Source of the DNA: Neobacillus niacini
GTDB taxonomy: Bacteria > Bacillota > Bacilli > Bacillales > Cytobacillaceae
Assembly (NCBI RefSeq): GCF_023715785.1
Contig: NZ_JAMBOX010000001.1
Span: 558,001-622,000 of the forward strand
Length of the DNA stretch: 64,000 bases
Direction: 5' to 3'
Shown: positions 35,468-43,869 of the stretch, piece by piece
Layout: each line of letters begins with the position of its first letter
How positions within the stretch are numbered: position 1 is the stretch's first letter
Program-made: the position numbers and the translations under genes
The notes under the pieces: model-generated
What the model was told of the DNA's origin: nothing
The model's input: only the letters and a program-made list of their open reading frames with translations
Databases searched by the model: none

Positions 35468-36061
35468 ATGGCAGCAAGAGGAAGAAAAAAGGGTGCAGAT
35501 GGGGAGAAAAGCAGGAATCTCCTTTTACATATAGCGGCAGAAGAGTTTTCTAAAAATGGATATCATGAAACAAAAATTAGTACCATTGTTCGAAGAGCAA
35601 ATGTGACACAACCTACCTTTTATCTGTATTTTCAAAGCAAAGAGGCGATTTTTCAAGAATTGGTCGATATCTTTCGCGAACAATTAGTCGCGTATGTTCA
35701 ACAGAGTAGACTGGAAACAGGATTGGAAAAAGGGTCTATTGAGAAGGAAATCAAGCAAAGGCTTACGAATTTGTTTTCATTCTTTAAGGAGCAATCCGAA
35801 TTAACACGAATAGGATTCTATATGGCGAAAGAATCGAGTGAAATTAAGAGTCTAATTGCTTATCAAATCGAACAAAATTTACGAAAAGAACAACAGGATG
35901 GTTATTTTAGGACCGATGTGGATATGCAAACGGTGGCAGATAGTTTAGTTGGCATCATGGAACGCCTTACCGAAACCAAATTATTAAAAAACCTAATTGA
36001 ACCTGAAGACCTCGCAAACGAAATAGTACGTCTATTATTATTTGGAATGATAGCCAATTAA
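35468..36061 (+). CDS. TetR/AcrR-family transcriptional regulator
   Basis: A 197-residue regulator. The N-terminal helix-turn-helix reads GYHETKISTIVRRANVTQPT followed by FYLYFQSKEAIFQELVDIF (residues about 30-70); the rest is a helical ligand-binding domain. The ATG at 35468 after AGGGTGG was preferred to an in-frame GTG nine bases upstream. It is divergent from the four-gene module with 227 bp between the starts, so it may control that module. A SinI-like small gene follows 33 bp downstream. Confidence 0.9.
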   Translation: MAARGRKKGADGEKSRNLLLHIAAEEFSKNGYHETKISTIVRRANVTQPTFYLYFQSKEAIFQELVDIFREQLVAYVQQSRLETGLEKGSIEKEIKQRLTNLFSFFKEQSELTRIGFYMAKESSEIKSLIAYQIEQNLRKEQQDGYFRTDVDMQTVADSLVGIMERLTETKLLKNLIEPEDLANEIVRLLLFGMIAN

Positions 36062-36094
36062 AGTATTTTAATCTATTGAGGGGTATGAGAAGCG

Positions 36095-36274
36095 ATGGAG
36101 ATGAAGGGTGTGGAGATAAGGAAGCTTGATGACGAATGGGTATATCTAGTATTACAGGCGAAAAAAATGGGATTGCAACCAGATGAAGTGAGAGCCTTTC
36201 TAAGGAGTGCCTCCAAAATGCAACAAACAACTACCGTACCTGGTAAACTAAAAAATAAATCTGAAATTGTGTAA
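36095..36274 (+). CDS. SinI-like small anti-repressor
   Basis: A 59-residue protein. The segment LDDEWVYLVLQAKKMGLQPD followed by EVRAFLRSA matches the SinI dimerisation motif (LDxEWVxLxxxAKxxGlxxEEIRxFL), which in Bacillus binds SinR to lift repression of biofilm and competence genes. The start ATG at 36095 is preceded by GAGGGG and GAGAAG. It follows a TetR gene, and no SinR gene is adjacent, so its partner would be encoded elsewhere. The short length and the clear motif make it a credible real gene. Confidence 0.82.
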   Translation: MEMKGVEIRKLDDEWVYLVLQAKKMGLQPDEVRAFLRSASKMQQTTTVPGKLKNKSEIV

Positions 36275-36480
36275 GGGTTGAGTCGACTCTGGAAACAATA
36301 AGGCACTTCTCACGTTTTTCTGGCCGGATTTGAAACTTTTCTGGTCACTTTTCTTGTTTTTTTGGCCTGGTTGGATTTTACCGGCGCTTTTCAAACTTTT
36401 TACTGTCGCTTTCAACTGGTTTGCGCGGTTCTACCTCATTTTCTTTTATAAAGGGATTTTTTTGTTTATTATAATAGACA
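36275..36480. other. Non-coding stretch with TTTTCTGG-type direct repeats
   Basis: No gene is seen. Between about 36312 and 36420 the phrase TTTTtCTGGcC recurs at irregular 20-30 base steps, with interspersed CTTTTCAAAC. It resembles the phased array at 23451 in style but not in sequence. Confidence 0.45.
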
Positions 36481-36484
36481 TATA

Positions 36485-36515
36485 ATAAAAAAGAGAAGTG
36501 CTGGAACACTTCTCT
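36485..36515 (-). terminator. Terminator-like hairpin, twin of the one at 13022
   Basis: AGAGAAGTG and CACTTCTCT form a 9-bp stem; on the minus strand TTTTTTATTATA follows. The stem sequence is shared with the TRAP-operon terminator. It lies about 345 bases beyond the rpiR stop. Confidence 0.7.
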
Positions 36516-36603
36516 CTGCAACTGCTACCGTCAGGGTGGTGGTTGTTAATGGGCAATTTTTCTTTACTTAATCGGAAAATCTCCGGTTATTCTGTCGGAA
36601 TCA

Positions 36604-36790
36604 ATGGCAGTGGAACCGTCCCCATGGTCACTCTTAAGGCCAATATTCGCTTCAAATTTGATGCTTCCTGGCATCTGCAATGCCAAAATTGGAACCATTC
36701 TAAAGCGATTCACGAGGAATGCCACGAAAATGGCAATTCACGCTCCACACGGCAATTTAAAAACTTCCAAAGCGAGCCCTCTCCCACCCC
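36604..36790 (+). pseudogene. Fragment of the HTH gene at 43192, fused to REP-like sequence
   Basis: About 36660-36745 repeats 43360-43445 almost exactly (CTGGCATCTGCAATGCCAAA, then GCGATTCACGAGGAAT), encoding LPGICNAKxGTILK. Just before it, CAATATTCGCTTCAAATTTG parallels 43067-43087. The middle of the source sequence is missing, so this is a deletion derivative of the 43.1-43.8 kb locus. The GGAACCGTCCCC motif is at 36612-36623. Confidence 0.75.
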
Positions 36791-36857
36791 ATGCTTGAAT
36801 TAATTTTATACAAAAATAATGAGCTATGAAATGAGTACTAATATTGAACTTTACTGC

Positions 36858-37616
36858 TTAAAATATTGGCTGATTGTGGTTTAATTTATTACGAACTTCT
36901 CTGGCAAGATACTCTAGTGTGTAAAGTGCAGGTACTTGTGTGGTAATGTCAGCACCCTCCATTTTTTCAGTTGTCATATAATAAGGAATATTAACATGAG
37001 ATAGTTTTGCAAGTGTGCATTTAGAACTATTTGTTATGGAAATAATGGAGCTTTCGCTTAAATTAAAGTGGCTAATATATTGAATGACTTCCTGTGTTTC
37101 TCCAGAAACGGAAAGGGCTACGATACAGAGCTTCTTGGCTATATTTTTATTAAAAAAGCTAACGGGCTGATTGGTGGGATCTTCAATTCGAAAAGCCATA
37201 CTGAAAAGCGAAGAAAAATATAATGCACCATATTCAGCGAGGATATTAGAAGAACCTACCCCAATAAATAACACGAGCTCTTTTTGGGATAATAGATTGG
37301 CGGCTTGCTGAATCTTACCTTGATATGACGCTCCCATACTTCTTTCTACGAAATTAATGATGGCTGTCTCATCAATAGTCATGGCATTTCCTTTTTTGAC
37401 GCTTTCCAAATACATACGCAATTTTGCTTTAAACTCTGAAAACCCATTACAGCCAATTTTCCTGCAAAATCGCATCACACTAGCTGTGCTAGTATGGGTT
37501 TCAGCAGCCAGGTCACGAATTCTCATATAAATAACTTTTTCAATGTTTGCAGAAATATACTGATAAATATCTAAATCTATGCCGTGTAATTCTGGATTAC
37601 GCTCTAAAAATAGCAT
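36858..37616 (-). CDS. RpiR/MurR-family regulator with SIS domain
   Basis: A 252-residue protein with an N-terminal RpiR helix-turn-helix (residues 1-77; RDLAAETHTSTASVMRFCRK then IGCNGFSEFK) and a SIS phosphosugar-binding domain (about 105-235; ELVLFIGVGSSNILAEYGAL and ALSVSGETQEVIQYI). The ATG at 37614-37616 after AGGAGGGG was chosen over 21 upstream codons. It is divergent from the GH4 gene. Palindromic GTAAC/GTTAC boxes in between are likely operators, with a phosphorylated disaccharide or glucosamine 6-phosphate as a plausible effector. Confidence 0.9.
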   Translation of the reverse strand: MLFLERNPELHGIDLDIYQYISANIEKVIYMRIRDLAAETHTSTASVMRFCRKIGCNGFSEFKAKLRMYLESVKKGNAMTIDETAIINFVERSMGASYQGKIQQAANLLSQKELVLFIGVGSSNILAEYGALYFSSLFSMAFRIEDPTNQPVSFFNKNIAKKLCIVALSVSGETQEVIQYISHFNLSESSIISITNSSKCTLAKLSHVNIPYYMTTEKMEGADITTQVPALYTLEYLAREVRNKLNHNQPIF

Positions 37617-37665
37617 CCTTTCCCCTCCTATCATTACCTTTACCCGTAGTATAGCATTCCTGTGG

Positions 37666-37695
37666 TAATGTAACAACACGTAACATTTATGTTAC
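37666..37695. promoter_or_regulatory. Candidate RpiR operator
   Basis: GTAACATTTATGTTAC (37680-37695) is a perfect 16-bp palindrome, preceded by another half-site AATGTAAC (37666-37673). It lies between the divergent rpiR and GH4 genes, upstream of a TATAAT at 37741-37746. Confidence 0.65.
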
Positions 37696-37802
37696 ATTTA
37701 CCGATTCCCTCTTAAAAGTAACCGTTATCATAAATTCTATTATAATCTCCCCCGTCGCTATTTATAATGATAGAGAATTGAATTTGAAAGGAAGGTACCG
37801 AT

Positions 37803-39140
37803 ATGCAACGGGGAATTAAAATTGCAACCATAGGCGGGGGATCCAGTTACACACCGGAGTTAATTGAAGGCTTCATTAAACGTTTTGATGAGCTTCCCGT
37901 ACGAGAAATCTGGTTAGTAGACATTGAAGAAGGAAAAGAAAAGCTGCATATTGTTGGAAACCTCGCAAAACGAATGGTTAAAAAGGCAAATTTGCCGATT
38001 GAGATTCATTTAACGTTAAATCGAGAAGAAGCACTTAAGAACGCTGACTTTGTTACAACTCAATTTAGAGTCGGACAATTGGAGGCGCGTGAGAAAGATG
38101 AAAAAATACCTTTGAAATATCAAACCATTGGCCAGGAAACAAACGGGCCGGGTGGACTTTTCAAAGGGTTGCGCACTATTCCGGTTATTCTTGATATCTG
38201 TAAGGATATGGAACGACTTTGCCCGGATGCGTGGTTAATCAACTTTACGAATCCATCTGGCATGGTTACGGAAGCAGTCCTGCGCTATAGCAAGATCAAA
38301 AAAGTGGTAGGTTTATGTAACGGACCATACGGGATTCAACGGGGGATTGCGGACATATTAGGCGTTGATATGAAGGAAATCTATGTTGAGTTTACCGGGC
38401 TTAATCATATGATTTTTGCAAAGACAATCTATCTTCACGGAAAAGACGTTACCGAGGAAGTGCTGGAAAAAATGACAGCCCCGGGAACAGACACTGTTTC
38501 TTTGAAAAACATTCAAGATTTGGGTTGGGAGCCTGAATTCCTCCGTACTTTAAACATGGTACCAATTGGCTATCTACGTTATTACTATCAAACTTCCAAA
38601 ATGTTAGCTGAGCAATTACTAGCAGCAGAAAAAGAAGGAACACGTGCGCAAGTGGTCCAAAAAGTGGAAAGAGAATTATTTGAACTTTACAAAAATGATA
38701 ATTTAGACATAAAACCAAAGCAACTAGAGCAACGGGGTGGTGCTTTTTACAGTGAAGCCGCCTGTAATTTAATTAGTTCCATTTATAATGATAAACGTGA
38801 TATTCAAACAGTAAACACAAAAAATAATGGTGCGATTTTAGATATTGATCGTGATTCAGCAGTGGAAGTAAACTGTGTAATCACTAAACACGGCCCTATT
38901 CCTCTTGTAACCGGGGAACTTCCGTTGGAGATTAAGGGGCTCGTACAGCAGATTAAGACTTTTGAACAGATGGCAGCAAAAGCAGCTGTGACGGGCGACT
39001 ACAATACTGCACTTGTAGCCATGACAATCAATCCATTGGTATCTAGTGATACGGAAGCCAAGCAGATGCTGGACGAACTACTGGAAGCCCATAAAGCTTA
39101 TTTGCCGCAATTTTTCAAAACGGAGGGGGTGAATGTTTGA
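37803..39140 (+). CDS. GH4 6-phospho-beta-glucosidase
   Basis: A 445-residue NAD- and Mn-dependent glycoside hydrolase family 4 enzyme. The NAD-binding start ATIGGGSSYTPELIEGF, the QETNGPGGLFKGLRTIPV segment, LINFTNPSGMVTEAVLRY near residue 150 and the metal-site VVGLCNGPYGIQRG near 175 are visible. The Cys-Asn-x-Pro form is that of 6-phospho-beta-glucosidases, not the CDMP form of alpha-glucosidases. It hydrolyses PTS-imported phosphodisaccharides in the cytosol. The NagB-like partner suggests an amino sugar in the disaccharide. The ATG at 37803 follows GGAAGG. Confidence 0.9.
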   Translation: MQRGIKIATIGGGSSYTPELIEGFIKRFDELPVREIWLVDIEEGKEKLHIVGNLAKRMVKKANLPIEIHLTLNREEALKNADFVTTQFRVGQLEAREKDEKIPLKYQTIGQETNGPGGLFKGLRTIPVILDICKDMERLCPDAWLINFTNPSGMVTEAVLRYSKIKKVVGLCNGPYGIQRGIADILGVDMKEIYVEFTGLNHMIFAKTIYLHGKDVTEEVLEKMTAPGTDTVSLKNIQDLGWEPEFLRTLNMVPIGYLRYYYQTSKMLAEQLLAAEKEGTRAQVVQKVERELFELYKNDNLDIKPKQLEQRGGAFYSEAACNLISSIYNDKRDIQTVNTKNNGAILDIDRDSAVEVNCVITKHGPIPLVTGELPLEIKGLVQQIKTFEQMAAKAAVTGDYNTALVAMTINPLVSSDTEAKQMLDELLEAHKAYLPQFFKTEGVNV

Positions 39141-39865
39141 TGAATCAAATTCATTTTAACGTTTCAAGTAATTATGAAGAAATGAGCTTGGCGGCAGCCA
39201 AGCTTATCATTGAAAAATTCAAGAAAAAACCGGAGGGACTGTACTGCTTTGCGGCAGGAGATACTCCAACCCGCACGCTCCAATTAGTAGTGGCTGCCCA
39301 CTTACGCGGTGAAATTGATTTAACCAGGGCCTATTACATCCAGTTGGATGAATGGATTGGTTTGGATTCCCATAACGAAGGCAGTTGTATTGCCTTTTTA
39401 AATCGGGAGTTTTTTCAACCGGCAAATATTCCGGAGGATCACATTCATGTATTTAATGCGCTTTCTGATGACCTGGCACTGGAGTGTATAAAAGCAAATC
39501 AATTTATTCAAAAGCATGGAAATATTTCATTAAGCCTCCTTGGTGTCGGTGTGAATGGCCATCTGGGATTCAATGAACCGGGAGTAGATTTTGAAAAAGA
39601 AGCGCATGTCATTGATTTACAAGCCATCACCCAAGAGGTTGGGAAAAAGTATTTCAAAGAAGATACCAACAGGAGCCAAGGCATCACACTTGGGATCAAA
39701 CAATTATTAGCTTCGGAAATGCTGATCATCGAAGCAAATGGGAAGCGTAAGAAAGATGCCATTTCTAAAGTCTTGAATGGAAAAATAAATCCTTGTTGGC
39801 CGGTCACTGCCATTTGGAAACATGAAAACGCTTATCTAATGGTGGATGAGTCAGCCATCAACTGA
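39140..39865 (+). CDS. nagB: Glucosamine-6-phosphate deaminase (NagB family)
   Basis: A 241-residue protein of the NagB/6-phosphogluconolactonase fold. The lid region YYIQLDEWIGL near residue 70 and the signature LSLLGVGVNGHLGFNEPGVD near residue 130 are those of NagB, which converts glucosamine 6-phosphate to fructose 6-phosphate and ammonia. The start ATG shares its A with the TGA stop of the GH4 gene, so translation is coupled. The pair implies that a phosphorylated glucosamine-containing disaccharide is split and then deaminated. It may be a pathway-specific paralogue of the housekeeping NagB. Confidence 0.87.
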   Translation: MNQIHFNVSSNYEEMSLAAAKLIIEKFKKKPEGLYCFAAGDTPTRTLQLVVAAHLRGEIDLTRAYYIQLDEWIGLDSHNEGSCIAFLNREFFQPANIPEDHIHVFNALSDDLALECIKANQFIQKHGNISLSLLGVGVNGHLGFNEPGVDFEKEAHVIDLQAITQEVGKKYFKEDTNRSQGITLGIKQLLASEMLIIEANGKRKKDAISKVLNGKINPCWPVTAIWKHENAYLMVDESAIN

Positions 39866-40004
39866 TTTCTTCCTCTTAAACGAGGGCATCACAATATCTG
39901 CTGAAAATGGGTCCTGCAATTTAGTAAGTAAGTCAATTTGATAGGGTGGAGAGTTCTAAATTTAAAATGCTAGGAAACTTTATATAATTTAGGAGGATTT
40001 TATT

Positions 40005-41270
40005 ATGGAAAGATTTATGAATTTTATCCAAGAAAAATTAGTACCACCTCTAGTTAAGCTGGGAAATCAAAGACATCTTATGGCAGTGCGTAATGGATTA
40101 GCAATTACTATTCCCTTTATCATAATAGGGAGCCTATTTCTAATTATTGGTAATTTACCTTTTGAATGGTGGGGGAAATTTATCGGAGATTTTGGACCCA
40201 AGCTGAATGCCCCTGTTAATGTTACATTCGGTGCGTTATCACTAATTGCCTCTGCTGGTATAGGCTATAGTTTAGCCAAGGAATATAAATTGGATCCAAT
40301 AAGCGGTGGAATAATAGCTCTTATAGGGTTCTTACTAACTCAGGTGAATGAAAAGTATGAATTAATGATTGATAACTTTGGATCTACAGGATTATTTACA
40401 GCCATTATCGTTTCACTCATAGCTATTGAAATTTTAAAACTTTTTGTTAAGAAAAACATTGTTATAAAATTACCAGACGGAGTTCCACCGGCCATTGCGA
40501 ATTCTTTTGTAGCATTACTTCCAGGTGGAGCAGTTTTATTAGTTGTTTGGTTAATCAGAGTGGTGATAGGGTTTGATATTACTGAATTTTTAGCTTTAGT
40601 ATTTAGCCCATTGGTATTTGCACTGAATACTTTACCTGGTATGTTAATTTTAGTTCTATTCATATGTTTATTATGGTCAGTAGGCGTACATGGAGATGCT
40701 GTACTTGGAAGTATAGCAGGACCGATATTTCTTCAATATTTAACAGCAAACACAGAAGCATATATGAATAATCAACCAATACCTTATATTACAGCAGAAG
40801 GTTTTAACACGATGTTTGTTTGTATGGGTGGTACTGGGGTTACGATGGCATTGGTGTTATTATGTCTTAGATCGAAAAGTAAAGTGTATAAATCCTTTGG
40901 AAAGTTGGCCTTTCCATCTTCCGTATTTGAAATAAGTGAGCCAGTTGTGTTTGGTTTTCCAATCGTATTTAATCCATTAATGTTTATACCATTTATCGTG
41001 ACTCCATTGGTATTAACGACGATCACCTATTTCTTAATGTATTTTGATATTATAGGAAGACCAGTTGCCATGGTTCCGTGGACGATGCCCCCTATTATTG
41101 GGCCGTTTTTATTAACTGGAGGAGACTGGAAGGCAGCTGTATGGTCAGTATTGGCATTAATTATAGCTGTAGTCATCTATTATCCGTTCTTTAAAGCAGC
41201 TGAAAAACAACAGCTAAAACTTGAAAAAAATGAAGAACTATCTGCAGGAAAATCAGAAGTATCAATGTAA
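40005..41270 (+). CDS. PTS lactose/cellobiose-family EIIC permease
   Basis: A 421-residue membrane protein with about 10 transmembrane segments. CelB-family features are RHLMAVRNGLAITIPFIIIG near residue 25, the VGVHGDAVLGSIAGPIFLQY stretch near 225 and PSSVFEISEPVVFGFPIVFN near residue 305. It imports and helps phosphorylate a disaccharide, but no EIIA or EIIB gene lies in this cluster, so it must borrow them from another locus. The ATG at 40005 follows AGGAGG, 139 bp after nagB. Confidence 0.9.
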   Translation: MERFMNFIQEKLVPPLVKLGNQRHLMAVRNGLAITIPFIIIGSLFLIIGNLPFEWWGKFIGDFGPKLNAPVNVTFGALSLIASAGIGYSLAKEYKLDPISGGIIALIGFLLTQVNEKYELMIDNFGSTGLFTAIIVSLIAIEILKLFVKKNIVIKLPDGVPPAIANSFVALLPGGAVLLVVWLIRVVIGFDITEFLALVFSPLVFALNTLPGMLILVLFICLLWSVGVHGDAVLGSIAGPIFLQYLTANTEAYMNNQPIPYITAEGFNTMFVCMGGTGVTMALVLLCLRSKSKVYKSFGKLAFPSSVFEISEPVVFGFPIVFNPLMFIPFIVTPLVLTTITYFLMYFDIIGRPVAMVPWTMPPIIGPFLLTGGDWKAAVWSVLALIIAVVIYYPFFKAAEKQQLKLEKNEELSAGKSEVSM

Positions 41271-41340
41271 AAAATAATTTATGGTTAAATCACCACAGGA
41301 AGAAAAAGATTTATCTGTGCTGAAGTAAGGAATGATGACA

Positions 41341-42966
41341 ATGAAAAAAGCATGGTGGAAGGAATCGGTTGTTTATCAAGTATATTGGCGCAGTTTTTAC
41401 GATACAGATGGTGATGGTTACGGGGATTTGGAGGGTGTGATCCAAAAATTGGATTACATCCAAAACCTTGGTGTCGATGTCATATGGCTAAATCCCTGCT
41501 ATGAGTCACCTGACGTCGATAACGGGTACGATATTTCCGATTATCGCTCGGTTATGTCAAAAGCGGGAACGTTAGCAACCTTCGAGCGGCTTCTCCAGGA
41601 AGTACATAGCCACGGGATGAAATTGATCATGGACTTGGTAGTGAATCATACATCAAGCCAGCATCCATGGTTCAAAGAGGCGCGTTCCTCCAAAGATCAT
41701 CCAAAACGAGACTATTATATTTGGAGCAAGACGCCGAACAATTGGCGTTCCTATTTTACACCATCCGTTTGGGAATATGATGAAACCACTGAAGAATATT
41801 ATTTTCACTCGTTTGCGGTCGAACAGCCCGATTTAAACTGGCAAAATCCTAAAGTACGCCAGGAAGTCTACTCACTCATGAAGTTTTGGCTGGACAAGGG
41901 AATTGACGGTTTCCGAATGGATGTCATCAACCTTCTAGCCAAACAGGAAGGCTTCCCCGATTCGAATCATCCCGAGGATATCTCCTATTTGGGCAATAAC
42001 CCCGGGATTCATGAATACCTTCGGGAAATGCACGAGGAAGTATTGCAGCACTATGATATTTTTACCGTTGGGGAAATACCGTTTGTCACGCCAGAGGACG
42101 GCCTGTTATATGTAGGTGAAGACCGCCGCGAGCTGCACACCCTATTCCACTTTGAAGTCTGCGATAATATGTCTCATTGGGATATGCAGCGGTTTAAAGA
42201 CATTCAGCGTCGATGGTATAACGGTTTGTGGGGCAAAGGCTGGAATTCCCAATTTCTCAATAATCATGACCATACCCGCCTCGTCACCCGGTTTGGCAAC
42301 GACTCAGAGTATCGCGTGGAATCAGCCAAATGTTTTGCCGTTCTACTGCATATGCTGCCGGGGATGCCGTATATCTTTCAAGGTGAGGAAATCGGCATGA
42401 CGGGTGTCCGCTTCGATTCAATTGAAGACTACCATGACATTGCCATGAAAAATAAGTATAAAGAAGAAGTAGACAAAGGCAGGAAACCGGAAGAAGTGTT
42501 TGAGAGCCTGCTTCATCTGGCCCGTGACAATTCCCGCACCCCCATGCAATGGAATGATTCACCCAATGCCGGATTTACAACTGGAACTCCATGGATCAAA
42601 GTAAATCCAAATTACAAAGAGATCAACGTGGCCAAAGCTCTAAAGGACCCAAACTCGGTTTATTATTTTTATAGGAAATTGATTCAACTGCGAAAAGAAC
42701 ATCAGGTTATGGTGTATGGAGACTTTCAGGAACTTTTCGAAGACCATCAACAAATCTACTCCTTCATCCGTGAATACGAGAATGAAAGATGGCTGGTCCT
42801 ATTAAATATTTCTGACCTTCTTGTAGAAATTGAACTTCCGGAAAGCCTCGCCTTAGTAGAAAAAGAGATCATTCTGGAAAACTACAAAGTACAGGAAGTT
42901 TCCACTGATGAACTGAAATTAAAACCATATGAAGCAAGAATTTATCGGATTGGAAGCAGAGGATGA
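41341..42966 (+). CDS. malL: GH13 alpha-glucosidase (oligo-1,6-glucosidase type)
   Basis: A 541-residue GH13 enzyme. The start WWKESVVYQVYWRSFYDTDG is typical. The catalytic residues lie in GFRMDVINLLAK (nucleophile Asp near 200), FTVGEIPFVT (acid Glu near 245) and FLNNHDHTRLVTRFGN (Asp near 310). No signal peptide is present, so it acts in the cytosol on alpha-linked glucosides or their 6-phosphates. The ATG at 41341, nine bases after AAGGA, was preferred to two earlier ATGs. It closes the GH4 cluster with a strong terminator. Trehalose-6-phosphate hydrolase is the main alternative. Confidence 0.87.
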   Translation: MKKAWWKESVVYQVYWRSFYDTDGDGYGDLEGVIQKLDYIQNLGVDVIWLNPCYESPDVDNGYDISDYRSVMSKAGTLATFERLLQEVHSHGMKLIMDLVVNHTSSQHPWFKEARSSKDHPKRDYYIWSKTPNNWRSYFTPSVWEYDETTEEYYFHSFAVEQPDLNWQNPKVRQEVYSLMKFWLDKGIDGFRMDVINLLAKQEGFPDSNHPEDISYLGNNPGIHEYLREMHEEVLQHYDIFTVGEIPFVTPEDGLLYVGEDRRELHTLFHFEVCDNMSHWDMQRFKDIQRRWYNGLWGKGWNSQFLNNHDHTRLVTRFGNDSEYRVESAKCFAVLLHMLPGMPYIFQGEEIGMTGVRFDSIEDYHDIAMKNKYKEEVDKGRKPEEVFESLLHLARDNSRTPMQWNDSPNAGFTTGTPWIKVNPNYKEINVAKALKDPNSVYYFYRKLIQLRKEHQVMVYGDFQELFEDHQQIYSFIREYENERWLVLLNISDLLVEIELPESLALVEKEIILENYKVQEVSTDELKLKPYEARIYRIGSRG

Positions 42967-42984
42967 TTCTCTGCTTCTTTTTTT
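42953..42984 (+). terminator. Terminator of the GH4-GH13 cluster
   Basis: GAAGCAGAG and CTCTGCTTC form a perfect 9-bp stem with a 7-base loop, followed by seven T. The left arm overlaps the last codons of the GH13 gene. Confidence 0.93.
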
Positions 42985-43191
42985 GGTCATGCAAAAGAAT
43001 GATCTTCGAAGTAACTCCACTTCTGTGGTAGCATAACAGTTCCAATATACCTCATAACCAGCCCAAAATTCGCTTCAAATTTGATTTTTCGTCGTTCGAC
43101 CAATGTCTCCAAACCCGTTATGTTAGAGTTGCCGGAAGCGTAAAAACACTGGCCGGCCCTCAACAATAGTGATGAAGGGCGGAACAAAATC

Positions 43192-43855
43192 ATGGGTATG
43201 AAATCAGGCTGCATTGAACAATTCAAAGAGTTCTCACAGTTTTCCAGTCTTAAAGAATTTAATAACCATATGGAAATGTGGATGGTGCAGCATAAGGCTG
43301 ACTTTTCTAAGGGGGAACTGATTGGGCTAAAACGGCTCGTGCGATTTGCTGCCAAAGCTTCCTGGCATCTGCAATGCCAAATTTGGCACCATTCTTAAAG
43401 CGATTCACGAGGAATCCCACGACAATGGCCTTTCACGCTCCACCTTTAAACGGATGATTCAAAAGGCAATCATTCTTGGGCTGATCACCGTCCATGAGAC
43501 GGAAAGAAAAAATGGCTCGCAAACTAGTAACCTGTATGTATTTAATCCTTTTCCTTATAATGAACCACCCAAACCAGAAATTTTGGACCAGCCAAAAGAA
43601 ACCAGTAATCTTTTAAAAACTGAAAAAGATCAAAAGATAAATAAACGTAACGAAGAACCGTTCGAATTGGACCATACATATGTTAGCAATCGAGTTCCGC
43701 AGGAGGTTTGTGCATCGAAGCAGGGGTATGTGGACGCGGGGAAGGTCAGGAATTTATTAAACACATCCCCGCGCTCTAAAGGCAGGTCAGAGTGGAAACT
43801 AATTCCCTTCCCTCTCCTCTTCTACCATTTTAAATACAAATGTTTTCATTATTGA
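43192..43855 (+). pseudogene. Frameshifted helix-turn-helix (replication-initiator-like) gene
   Basis: Two overlapping frames make one protein. The first starts MGMKSGCIEQFKEFSQFSSL and runs through FSKGELIGLKRLVRFAAK. After a frameshift near 43365 the second continues LPGICNAKFGTILKAIHEES, GLSRSTFKRMIQKAIILGLI and TVHETERKNGSQTSNLYVF. This is a winged-helix protein of the kind found in Bacillus plasmid and chromosomal rep-like orphans. The tail after about residue 130 is low-complexity. A shortened copy of the core lies at 36.66 kb. Confidence 0.8.
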
Positions 43856-43869
43856 GCAGTCCCCACTTG

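Noticed and set aside
42987..43355. 122-residue minus-strand frame after the GH13 gene
   Set aside because: It overlaps the HTH pseudogene and a REP-like stretch (KIKFEANxGL is also encoded, in reverse, near 36640); there is no ribosome site.
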